NCBI GenBank assembly: GCA_022866645.1
Contig: JALHUQ010000001.1
Span: 1 to 17,784 of the forward strand
Direction of reading: 5' to 3'
DNA length: 17,784 nt
Source: Woeseiaceae bacterium
Lineage (GTDB): Bacteria; Pseudomonadota; Gammaproteobacteria; Steroidobacterales; Woeseiaceae
The notes under the pieces were generated by a model, which saw nothing but the letters and a program-made list of their open reading frames with translations, ran no database searches and had not been told where the DNA came from. Below are positions 1-5,995 of the stretch, piece by piece. The position numbers were made by a program, and so were the translations under genes. Positions within the stretch are counted from its first letter, which is position 1; each line of letters starts with the position of its first letter.

Positions 1-180
1 CTGAGTGAGGAATTCTCGCTGGTGGACTGCACGATCGCGCCATTGCTGTGGCGTTTGCCGGTGTACGGGATTGATCTCGGCAAGGGTGCCGAGCCGAAAG
101 AGGCGTATATGGATCGCGTCTTTGCGCGGCGATCTTTTCGGCAGAGTTTGACTGAACTCGAGCAGGAAATGCGTTTGTAG
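1..180 (+). CDS. sspA: Stringent starvation protein A, C-terminal part (5' end outside window)
   Basis: The frame is open from base 1 and ends at the TAG at 178-180, giving 59 residues. The sequence has the look of the C-terminal helical domain of a glutathione S-transferase-fold protein: an FSLVDCTIAPLLWRLP segment, like the conserved SxxD-x-x-hydrophobic N-capping motif of GSTs, and a tail with ARRSFRQSLTELEQEMRL. SspA is a GST-like protein without known GST activity that binds RNA polymerase holoenzyme and alters transcription in stationary phase and starvation. sspB follows 104 bases downstream on the same strand, which is the standard sspAB arrangement and the main support for the name. 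The N-terminal thioredoxin-like domain and the start are not in the window. Identification as SspA rather than another GST rests on the neighbour plus the tail sequence. Confidence 0.88.
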   Translation: MSEEFSLVDCTIAPLLWRLPVYGIDLGKGAEPKEAYMDRVFARRSFRQSLTELEQEMRL

Positions 181-284
181 CGCTAGCGGGTTCGAACACG
201 CTCGGGTGTTAAGTTAAGTTTCATGCGATCGGTCAAATTGATGGTAAGCTAGCCGCACCGAACGAGAACCTCAGAAAAAGATTC

Positions 285-692
285 GTGAATAAATCCAGCC
301 GTTCAAAACGCCCTTATTTAATTCGTGCCATGCATGAATGGATGGGCGACAACTCGCACACTCCGCACATTGTCGTTGATACTTCGATCGATGGGGTCAC
401 CGTGCCGGTCGAGCATATCAAAGACGGAAAAATCATTCTGAACATCAGCGAGGCTGCTGCGCACAACCTGAAACTCACTAATGACGCCATCAGTTTTCGA
501 GCGAGATTTAGCGGTGTGCCGTTCGACGTCTGGGTACCGATGCAGTCCGTGTTGGGTATCTACGCGCGAGAAACCGGCCAGGGAATGATCTTCTCCCAGG
601 ATGCCGAATCGGCAGAACACATAGAGCCACCAGAACTACAGGCCGACGTCGAAGAGACACGATCCCGGCCGCACCTCACGATCGTTAAGTAA
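285..692 (+). CDS. sspB: ClpXP protease specificity-enhancing factor SspB
   Basis: SspB is a cytoplasmic adaptor that grips SsrA-tagged proteins released from stalled ribosomes and delivers them to ClpXP. The 135-residue product starts at GTG 285 with only a weak purine-rich stretch upstream. Residues 9-32 (RPYLIRAMHEW...TPHIVVD) match the start of the substrate-binding domain. Residues 48-95, including GKIILNISEAAAHNL, ARFSGVPFDVWVP and VLGIYARE, cover the rest of that fold. The last eight residues, RPHLTIVK, match the ClpX-binding (XB) tail, which in E. coli reads RPALRVVK. The linker between domain and tail is only about 25 residues; E. coli SspB is about 165 residues, so the flexible acidic linker is roughly halved here. 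No convincing promoter is visible in 181-284, so co-transcription with sspA is likely. Confidence 0.95.
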   Translation: MNKSSRSKRPYLIRAMHEWMGDNSHTPHIVVDTSIDGVTVPVEHIKDGKIILNISEAAAHNLKLTNDAISFRARFSGVPFDVWVPMQSVLGIYARETGQGMIFSQDAESAEHIEPPELQADVEETRSRPHLTIVK

Positions 693-728
693 ATCGACAA
701 CATATCTTTTGCAGTGCCGGTGGATTTA

Positions 729-1316
729 TTACTCGCCCAAAAGGGTGGCGTCGATTAGATCGCACAGGCAGTGAATGACGACCAGGTGTACCTCCTGGAT
801 GCGTGCCGTACGCGTAGCGGGTACGCGGATTTCCACATCACCCGGCTCAAAAATATCCGCCATGCGGCCGCCGTCGCGGCCCGTTAGGGCGACGACATTC
901 ATGCCGCGCTCGTGGGCAGCGACTATCGCGCGAATAACATTTTCCGAATTGCCGGATGTCGAGATTGCGAGCAAAACATCCTGTGCTTTGCCCAGGGCTC
1001 GAATCTGTTTTGAAAAGATCTCCTCGTAAGCGTAATCGTTTGAGATCGAGGTCAATGTTGAGCTGTCAGTTGTCAACGCTATGGCAGGGAGGCCGGGGCG
1101 CTCCATCTCGAAGCGATTCAGTAGCTCGGAGGAGAAGTGCTGTGCATCCGCGGCTGATCCACCGTTGCCACAACTCAGGATCTTGCCGTCGTCAAGGAGC
1201 GCGTCGCTCAAAATTCGACCGGCGGCGGCGATGCTTTCGGCCAACTGCTCAGCCGACGTTTGTTTTGTGGCGATGCTCTCCGCAAAGTGCTCGCGAACTC
1301 GCGCTACAGGATCCAT
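729..1316 (-). CDS. gmhA: SIS-domain phosphoheptose isomerase, GmhA/DiaA family
   Basis: This 195-residue protein is a single SIS (sugar isomerase) domain. The phosphosugar-binding elements are CGNGGSAADAQHF (residues 49-61) and AISTSGNS (117-124), and the C-terminus reads ARIQEVHLVVIHCLCDLID. GmhA converts sedoheptulose 7-phosphate to D-glycero-D-manno-heptose 7-phosphate for LPS core synthesis; DiaA is a paralogue that binds DnaA and stimulates replication initiation. By position (after lpoA and yraN) and length this is the E. coli diaA locus. However, Glu64 and the His in VVIHC align with the catalytic Glu65 and His180 of E. coli GmhA, which E. coli DiaA lacks, and the sequence resembles the Pseudomonas GmhA found at the same locus. 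I therefore favour an active isomerase; a DnaA-binding role is possible too. It is the last gene of a (-) unit, 46 bases after yraN, convergent with sspB across 36 bases. Confidence 0.9.
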   Translation of the reverse strand: MDPVARVREHFAESIATKQTSAEQLAESIAAAGRILSDALLDDGKILSCGNGGSAADAQHFSSELLNRFEMERPGLPAIALTTDSSTLTSISNDYAYEEIFSKQIRALGKAQDVLLAISTSGNSENVIRAIVAAHERGMNVVALTGRDGGRMADIFEPGDVEIRVPATRTARIQEVHLVVIHCLCDLIDATLLGE

Positions 1317-1362
1317 GGTTACTCCGCGGTAAATTCCTGCGCAGAAGTCTATCAGCTGATCG

Positions 1363-1743
1363 CTACAGGGTAGAATTATTTGGTCGAAAGGCGTCCTTTA
1401 TCCACTCGACGTTGAGTTCCTCGGAACCCTCAATCGCGACAATATCGAAACGCATGGTATGTGTTGCGTAACGGCGGCTTTGGGCGACGAACAGGGCGGC
1501 TGTGCTTATGATCTTGCGCTGTTTATGGAAATCGACGGTTTGGCTCGCGGACCCAAAGGCGGTCGATGCACGGTACCGAACCTCGATAAATGTCAGGCAT
1601 TCGCCGTCCAGCATGATCAGGTCAATCTCGCCGCCACGACGGTGAAAGTTGCGAGCAATCGGTCGAAGGCCGTGCTTCTGCAGGTAGCCGAACGCAAACT
1701 GCTCTGCGCGTTGGCCTACAAGTCCTGTTCGTCGGTATTCCAC
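1363..1743 (-). CDS. yraN: YraN family protein (UPF0102), endonuclease-like fold
   Basis: The 126-residue protein belongs to UPF0102, a family with a restriction-endonuclease-like fold but no settled function. The family signature is visible: an N-terminal GxxAEQFAFGYLQKHG helix (residues 10-25), then RNFHRRGGEIDLIMLDG (31-47) and TFIEVRYR (51-58). Asp41, Glu54 and Arg56 occupy the places of a D...ExK-type active site, with Arg instead of Lys at the last position. The remainder (about 60-126) is the usual helical and strand C-terminal half ending in a short tail. Its start lies inside the end of lpoA, a 28-base overlap in another frame, so it is almost certainly translated from the lpoA mRNA. 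Position next to lpoA and gmhA/diaA is conserved in Gammaproteobacteria. No more precise role can be read from the sequence. Confidence 0.93.
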   Translation of the reverse strand: MEYRRTGLVGQRAEQFAFGYLQKHGLRPIARNFHRRGGEIDLIMLDGECLTFIEVRYRASTAFGSASQTVDFHKQRKIISTAALFVAQSRRYATHTMRFDIVAIEGSEELNVEWIKDAFRPNNSTL

Positions 1744-3692
1744 GGAGCATCATCGGCGGCGTTTGGCTGTAAGGGCACGCCCTCAGAGCTGATGTTCTTG
1801 ATCGGCCCGCCGAAGTCTTCTCTGTCCGGTAGAGCGGCAGCCTCGCCGTTCTGGAATTGTGCCCAGGCAAGGCGTCGGTGAACGCGGCCCTGTCGATCCA
1901 GGAACAACTGGCCAGTCGCACCGTCCAGCTCGCCCATCGCTTCGCCGCGATTCGCGTACAAAGCGGCGATCAGGTTATAGGCGTCATAGCCCATCGCGTG
2001 CAGCCGGCCCAGCTGGCGTTCTTCCGGCCAGTAATTGGAGTAGGTTGGCGGCAGGTAACGGATCCAGGGTTGCGGATCGACCAGCCACGGCGTGTCCGCA
2101 AACATGATGCCGTTCAGGTCGGAGTTTGAGCGGCCATCGAGCGAATTGACAGACGACGTCGAATACGTTGGCAGGTCGCCGGAATAGTGAAACTTGAGCT
2201 GTGATTTCAACAATCGAGCCGGGCCGGCCGCGGCGGCCAAAAAGATGAACTCGGCATCCTGCCGCCGGCGCGGGTCAAACTGAAGGCTGCCACCGATATT
2301 GGCGCGCATTCGCTGGTAGCGCTGCACGCTGCCGCTAAGACCCATAAGGGTTTCAATTTCGATGGAGAAGTCTTGCTTGTCCGGCGCATAGTATCTGTGG
2401 TCGAGCATGGATCCGCCCAATCCTTCAAATTCCGTCGCGAAACTCTGAAGTACACGCCGACCCCAGTCATTATTCGGCACCAGGGCGACGGCGCGGGCGT
2501 AACCGTCGCCAATCGCGCGAATTGCAACCGATGCAGCCTCATCCTCAGGTGCGAGCGCGAATTGATATAGGCCTGGAGGGGCAAGAGTCTCGTCCGGCAG
2601 ATAATTCAATGTCAGCACCGGAACAGGAACGAGAATATTATTCGCCAGCTCAATGACGCTTTCTCTCATTAATGGGCCGACCACAAACTCGGCGCCGTCC
2701 GAAACGGCACTCTGGTATGCCGCGCTCGCGCCACCTTCAGCATTAACGTCGTAAATACGGACTGACTGTCGATCGTCGAGTGCACTGGCGGTCGCAAAGT
2801 AAGCGCCGAGGAAGCCGTTCTGAATCGCTTTGCCCGCCGCCGCCGAGCTACCGGTTAGCGGCAGTATCAAAGCCACCTGCCTTGGGTAGCTAAGCGCATC
2901 CTGATCAAAGCCCTGATCGCCGCCGATGACCGAGAGCGCCGGATGGCGGGGATATGCCTCTCGCCAGCGGCCAATGCCGTTACTCCAACCGATGCCTTGT
3001 TGCCCGGTCGATGCGGCCAACGACCCCAGAGTCAGCCAGCCGCGCGTTTTTTCGTCAGTCGCCAGTTGAGCGGCTTCGCGCAAAACCTGAGGGTTACTCA
3101 ACAGCAGACCCTGCCAGAGGCGGTTTCGATTCTGTTCTATTTCCCGCGAGCTACTCAGCCAGGTCTCGCGCTGCATCATCAGCTCTATGGCGCGAGCAGG
3201 GTCCTGCTTTTGTATCCAGGCGTCGGCTCGCAAAGCCTCAACCCGAAGGCGGTCGCGCGTTGTTAGTGCCTGCCGACTTAAGGGTTCCAGAACAAGGAGC
3301 GCTTCATCCGGGTCGCCGCGAAACAAGGACAGCGCCGCGGTGTTGGTATTCCAGATCGCAAGCAAAGAACCCGATTCGGGCCTCGTCACACCGGACAGAG
3401 CCTGGCGAGCCCGAGCCACATCACCCGCATCCAGCCATTGTTCTACGGCCAGCAGGGTCAGGCGATCACGCTCAGTCCCGAGCGCAGCGGTGGCCAGACC
3501 AATATAGGCACCCGCCGACGCGTCGTGTTGGCCATCTCGCGCGTATCTCTCAGCACGATTTTCGCCGGATCCCGACGAGCCGCCGATTCCAGTCGTACCG
3601 CAGGCGCTCACGATCAGCAAAGTTGCCAGCAATGCTACAACGCTTGCCAGTCGGCTTGATTTAACTGCAGGATGTCGGTGTGGATTCGTCAT
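1716..3692 (-). CDS. lpoA: Penicillin-binding protein activator LpoA, outer-membrane lipoprotein
   Basis: LpoA is an outer-membrane lipoprotein that reaches through the peptidoglycan and stimulates the synthase PBP1A. The 658-residue product begins with a basic N-region (residues 1-14), a hydrophobic stretch (15-30) and a lipobox VSAC, so lipidation is expected at Cys31. A Gly/Ser-rich stretch follows. Residues about 45-255 are helical and Ala/Leu-rich with repeat character (AERYARDG, ALLVLEPLSRQAL, RADAWIQKQDPARAI), fitting the TPR-like N-domain. Residues about 265-625 form a periplasmic-binding-protein-like domain: VALILPLTGSSAAAGKAIQNGFLGAY, then GAEFVVGPLMRESV, VALVPNNDWGRR and AEFIFLAAAAGPARLLKSQLKFHYSGDLP. 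The final 30 residues look disordered. It heads the lpoA-yraN-gmhA unit and is divergent from rsmI, as in E. coli. Asp at +2 of the mature protein is absent, so outer-membrane sorting is expected. Confidence 0.94.
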   Translation of the reverse strand: MTNPHRHPAVKSSRLASVVALLATLLIVSACGTTGIGGSSGSGENRAERYARDGQHDASAGAYIGLATAALGTERDRLTLLAVEQWLDAGDVARARQALSGVTRPESGSLLAIWNTNTAALSLFRGDPDEALLVLEPLSRQALTTRDRLRVEALRADAWIQKQDPARAIELMMQRETWLSSSREIEQNRNRLWQGLLLSNPQVLREAAQLATDEKTRGWLTLGSLAASTGQQGIGWSNGIGRWREAYPRHPALSVIGGDQGFDQDALSYPRQVALILPLTGSSAAAGKAIQNGFLGAYFATASALDDRQSVRIYDVNAEGGASAAYQSAVSDGAEFVVGPLMRESVIELANNILVPVPVLTLNYLPDETLAPPGLYQFALAPEDEAASVAIRAIGDGYARAVALVPNNDWGRRVLQSFATEFEGLGGSMLDHRYYAPDKQDFSIEIETLMGLSGSVQRYQRMRANIGGSLQFDPRRRQDAEFIFLAAAAGPARLLKSQLKFHYSGDLPTYSTSSVNSLDGRSNSDLNGIMFADTPWLVDPQPWIRYLPPTYSNYWPEERQLGRLHAMGYDAYNLIAALYANRGEAMGELDGATGQLFLDRQGRVHRRLAWAQFQNGEAAALPDREDFGGPIKNISSEGVPLQPNAADDAPWNTDEQDL

Positions 3693-3695
3693 GTC

Positions 3696-3762
3696 GTCTT
3701 ATCGCCAGAGTCATTCTTAGAAGCGTCATTATAAGTTGGGTCATTCTGAAACAAGGGTCTTA
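3696..3762. repeat. GTCATT direct repeats at 15-base period in the lpoA/rsmI divergent region
   Basis: GTCATT occurs at 3710, 3725 and 3740, exactly 15 bases apart, with partial similarity after it (GTCATTCTTAGAAGC, GTCATTATAAGTTGG, GTCATTCTGAAACAA). The related GTCTTA flanks the set at 3696-3701 and 3757-3762. The middle copy overlaps the TATAAT of the lpoA promoter. The repeats themselves are seen directly. That they are a regulator binding array is inference; 15 bases is about one and a half helical turns, so neighbouring copies would face opposite sides of the DNA. Confidence 0.55.
3728..3754 (-). promoter_or_regulatory. Probable promoter of lpoA-yraN-gmhA
   Basis: Read on the minus strand, 3733-3728 is a perfect TATAAT. 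A TTGTTT at 3754-3749 could be the -35 element, but the gap is only 15 bases, shorter than the ideal 17. The predicted start of transcription is near 3721, giving a leader of about 28 bases. On the plus strand the same bases offer TATAAG at 3730-3735, which could serve rsmI, but I see no good -35 for it. The -10 is visible directly; function is inferred. Confidence 0.5.
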
Positions 3763-3767
3763 AGCCA

Positions 3768-4598
3768 GTGAGCGGTACATTATTCGTTGTTGCAACGCCG
3801 ATCGGTAATCTTGAAGACCTGACATCGCGAGCGCGTCAAACGCTCGCTGAGGTGAGTCTAATAGCAGCGGAGGATACCCGGCACACCGGGCGATTGCTAA
3901 TGCATATCGGCTGTAAAACACGACTTATGGCCTTGCATGACCACAATGAAGAAAAGGTCCTTGGCGGCGTTTTGAAGGTCCTTCTGGAAGGCGATTCTGT
4001 TGCGCTTGTTAGCGACGCAGGCACACCGCTGGTGAGTGATCCCGGTTTCCGATTGGTCCGCGCGGCCCATGAGCACGGCATTACGGTGACGCCTGTTCCC
4101 GGTGCGAGTGCCGTGACAGCGGCCCTGTCGGTGGCCGGAATTCCAACGGACCGTTTTTGCTTTGAGGGATTTGCCCCAGCGAAGCACGCGGCACGAAAGG
4201 ACTGGCTGGAGAACATCAAGAACGAGCGCCGCACACTGGTCATTTATGAGTCGGTACACCGCATTGCGGAATGCCTTAGCGATATGGTTGCTGTTTTCGG
4301 ACCGCAGCGTTCGGCCTTTATCGGCCGGGAACTAACAAAAATGCATGAGCAATGCGTGCGGGAATCGTTGGGCGATTTGCTGCGCCAAGTCGACGACAAG
4401 ACGATCGTCGGCAAGGGTGAGTTCGTCATAATCGTTGCCGGCTCAGCGGAGGAGCACGAGTCGCCTCTTGAAATCGATCGTCTGTTGCGGGCGCTCGGCG
4501 AACGGTTGTCCGCCAAAGATGCGGCGAAAGTGGCGGCCGAGGCCACAGGCCTCAAACGCAATGCATTGTATGACAGATTACTTGAGTTGAAAGTCTGA
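3768..4598 (+). CDS. rsmI: 16S rRNA (cytidine(1402)-2'-O)-methyltransferase RsmI
   Basis: RsmI uses S-adenosylmethionine to methylate the ribose of C1402 in the decoding centre of 16S rRNA; RsmH, encoded further along this window, modifies the base of the same nucleotide. The 276-residue protein is a tetrapyrrole-methylase-fold enzyme. Clear motifs are VATPIGNLEDLT (residues 8-19), AAEDTR (33-38), LVSDAGTPLVSDPG (80-93) and PGASA (111-115), followed by FEGFAPAK, IYESVHR and IGRELTKMHE. The C-terminus, LSAKDAAKVAAEATGLKRNALYDRLLEL, is the usual helix-turn-helix-like tail. Length fits the family (E. coli about 286). The start is GTG 3768, the first start giving the conserved short N-terminus before LFVVATPIGN. 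It is divergent from lpoA across 75 bases. The next functional gene downstream is rnpB, with an amidotransferase remnant in between. Confidence 0.95.
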   Translation: MSGTLFVVATPIGNLEDLTSRARQTLAEVSLIAAEDTRHTGRLLMHIGCKTRLMALHDHNEEKVLGGVLKVLLEGDSVALVSDAGTPLVSDPGFRLVRAAHEHGITVTPVPGASAVTAALSVAGIPTDRFCFEGFAPAKHAARKDWLENIKNERRTLVIYESVHRIAECLSDMVAVFGPQRSAFIGRELTKMHEQCVRESLGDLLRQVDDKTIVGKGEFVIIVAGSAEEHESPLEIDRLLRALGERLSAKDAAKVAAEATGLKRNALYDRLLELKV

Positions 4599-4625
4599 CC
4601 AGCGCTCGCGAGGTCACAGCGAATT

Positions 4626-5209
4626 GTGGCTATTGCGAGCCGGTATCCGACATCCGTCGGTTTTTCGCTGGAAACACTTGCCCGACGCGGCGGGCACGAG
4701 GGGCCCAACAAGGACGGCTGGGGGGTTGCGTACTTCGAGGGTAGGGATGTGTTTCTGCTCCGCGAGTCAAGACCGGCTTCGGATAGCGGTCTGGTGAAAT
4801 TCATGGAGATGAACGGGCCGCCGAGCAATCTTGTACTAAGGAGCCGTCGGTCGAATCGCGCCTGGAGGTCGTGGCCTATTTCGCCGCGCGGCTGCGACCG
4901 CTCGGCCCGTTCAACTTCGTCTATTCTGACAGCGATGCGCTGTTCGTTCATTCACACCGCAGGACCCAGAGTGATGGAAAGGTTCGGCCGCCGGGGCTGC
5001 ACATGCTGGTACGTTCATGCAATGAGCAGGCCATCAATCTGACCCAGTCAGGAGTTTTGCTGGCACCGCTCGCACAGGAGCTCGTGCTCGTCGCCAGTGT
5101 GAACACCTGGCGTAAGCCCGTCTCCCGACGGCGCGGGTCGGAGTCAATGATGTCGCTCAGTTTGCTTTCTTCTCAAGTATCCGGCGATAAGCCCCGCAAA
5201 GTGCAGTAG
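4626..5209 (+). pseudogene. Decayed class II glutamine amidotransferase (YafJ/EgtC-like)
   Basis: Two fragments of one protein lie in different frames. The first (from 4626) reads ASRYPTSVGFSLETLARRGG, then GPNKDGWGVAYFEGRDV and SNLVL, matching the N-terminal part of Ntn-type glutamine amidotransferases. The second, in the frame of 4841-5209, reads LEVVAYFAARLRPLGPFNF, then DALFVHSHRR, RPPGLHMLVR and AQELVLVASV, matching the C-terminal half. Roughly 80-100 residues between them, including the SHIRxAT region and the catalytic-domain core, are missing, and the junction near 4838 shifts frame. The expected MC at the start, whose Cys is the nucleophile, is also lost: the DNA reads CACAGCGAATTG where an ATG-TGC-GAA-TTG start would be expected, followed by a further shift. 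An intact family member is about 250-280 residues. No function is expected. The second fragment's stop lies just before rnpB. Confidence 0.75.
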
Positions 5210-5212
5210 ACT
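5162..5212 (+). promoter_or_regulatory. Candidate rnpB promoter region (weak)
   Basis: Some promoter must sit close to the RNase P RNA. TAGACT at 5207-5212 is placed right for a start near 5221 and is followed by a GC-rich stretch, as in stringently controlled stable-RNA promoters, but has no good -35. An alternative pair is TTGCTT at 5162-5167 and GATAAG at 5186-5191 with an 18-base gap, which would start about 24 bases before the mature end. Neither is strong. Confidence 0.22.
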
Positions 5213-5221
5213 CGCCACCGA

Positions 5222-5619
5222 GAAAGCCGGAGTCGGCCAGACAATCGCTGTAGTTCGCTATGGAGGAAAGTCCGGGCTCCTTCGGACAGGGCGCCAGGTA
5301 ACGCCTGGGAGGCGCGAGCCTATGGAAAGTGCCACAGAAAACAGACCGCCAGCCTCGGTTGGTAAGGGTGAAAAGGTGCGGTAAGAGCGCACCGCGCGAC
5401 TGGTAACAGCTCGCGGCACGGTAAACCCCGCCCGGAGCAAGACCAAATAGGGGAGTAGGGCAACGCACAACGCCCCCAACAGGGGTGTTTGGGTGTTTGC
5501 CCACCGTCGGTTCCGAACGGACTCCCGGGTAGGTTGCTAGAGGCAGTCGGTGACGGCTGTCCCAGATGAATGGTTGTCGATGACAGAACCCGGCTTATTG
5601 CCGGCTCCGGCTTTCTCAC
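5222..5619 (+). ncRNA. rnpB: RNase P RNA (type A)
   Basis: This is the catalytic RNA of RNase P, which removes 5' leaders from pre-tRNAs. The ends are fixed by helix P1: 5222-5237 pairs along 16 positions with 5600-5615, with one G-U. Conserved blocks are GAGGAAAGTCCGGGCTCC (5263-5280), GGTAAGGGTGAAA and GGTGCGGTAAGAGCGCACCG, CGGAGCAAGACCAAATAGG, the CCA-binding GGGTAGG near 5527, and GACAGAACCCGGCTTA near the 3' end. P3 is a short hairpin (5248-5253 with 5258-5263, TTCG loop) and P12 is only about 5 pairs (5349-5353 with 5358-5362, CTCG loop). The P15-P17 region is larger than in E. coli. At about 398 nt it is slightly longer than the 377 nt E. coli RNA. Location between rsmI and mraZ is known from Pseudomonas. 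The exact 3' end is uncertain by a few bases. Confidence 0.96.
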
Positions 5620-5795
5620 TTATTATTCCCTTATAAAACAATAACTTATAATTCTCATCCGACCGCTACTTCCGGGCCGGAATGGTCTTGCGCAAATTGC
5701 TCTGCAGCCGGCTCAATCGGCCAGCCTCCGCGGTTTGTGGACCCCATTGTGAGACCTCTTCGAGGAAGTACGGCTAAGTGGCTGATTATATTAGC

Positions 5796-5823
5796 GCGAA
5801 CCTTGCCACTTTTCGCCTTTTTT
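5796..5823 (+). terminator. Weak possible Rho-independent terminator between rnpB and Pmra
   Basis: GCGAA at 5796-5800 can pair with TTCGC at 5812-5816 across an 11-base loop, followed by CTTTTTT at 5817-5823. The stem is short and the loop large, so the call is weak. Its placement, after rnpB and before the mra promoter, is the main argument. Confidence 0.22.
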
Positions 5824-5879
5824 GAGCCACCAATTCGCCTCTAAGTCCCTGTACAACAACAAATAATTGAGCATCGTTG

Positions 5880-5908
5880 TTGACCGCCATCAGGGGCATC
5901 CCTATAGT
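5880..5908 (+). promoter_or_regulatory. mra promoter (sigma70-type) of the dcw operon
   Basis: TTGACC at 5880-5885 and TATAGT at 5903-5908 are separated by exactly 17 bases, each with five of six consensus bases. Transcription should start near 5915, giving a leader of about 80 bases before mraZ. In E. coli the equivalent Pmra drives genes from mraZ onward, and here no other good promoter is seen within the tightly packed operon. The elements are visible directly; activity is inferred. Confidence 0.75.
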
Positions 5909-5917
5909 GTTGAAAAG

Positions 5918-5942
5918 TGGAAAAAAGTGGGAGGAACTGGGC
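5918..5942 (+). promoter_or_regulatory. MraZ operator: three TGG repeats with 10-base period
   Basis: TGGAA (5918), TGGGA (5928) and TGGGC (5938) lie exactly ten bases apart just after the mra -10 element. MraZ is known to bind TGGGN repeats separated by five bases at its own promoter, and this array matches in sequence, spacing and place. A degenerate fourth copy, TGTTG at 5908, keeps the phase. The third copy is part of an inverted CTGGG-CA-CCCAG (5937-5948). The site would let MraZ repress its own operon. Confidence 0.78.
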
Positions 5943-5995
5943 ACCCAGCCCGGATATCGCGCCAGAAGAGCGGTTCCAGGCACGTCCAAAGCATC

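Larger units (their letters stand above)
5620..5995 (+). other. Non-coding region between rnpB and mraZ (mra control region)
   Basis: This 376-base stretch has no convincing gene. It opens AT-rich, with an inverted TTATAA pair at 5631-5636 and 5646-5651 just after rnpB and a small TTCCG/CGGAA hairpin at 5670-5682. No strong Rho-independent terminator for rnpB is visible; the best candidate is a weak stem at 5796-5816 before a run of T. The right-hand 115 bases hold the mra promoter and the MraZ repeats listed separately, then a leader of about 80 bases before mraZ. Confidence 0.6.

Noticed and set aside
181..284. Possible separate promoter or terminator between sspA and sspB
   Set aside because: There are GCTAGC words at both ends and a GTTAAGTTAAG stretch, but no paired -35/-10 and no stem followed by T residues.
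4244..4951. 235-codon minus-strand open frame over rsmI and the amidotransferase remnant
   Set aside because: Serine/arginine-rich shadow sequence with no recognisable fold; plus-strand features explain the region.
5157..5619. Several minus-strand open frames across rnpB
   Set aside because: They are opposite a structured RNA gene with strong conserved blocks and a 16-position P1 helix; no protein features.
5785..5792. TATATT as a second promoter upstream of mraZ
   Set aside because: No acceptable -35 at 15-19 bases upstream, and a far better promoter lies at 5880-5908.
5867..5995. N-terminal extension of mraZ
   Set aside because: The extension would start upstream of the mra -35 element and run over the promoter and MraZ repeats; the canonical N-terminus begins at 5996.
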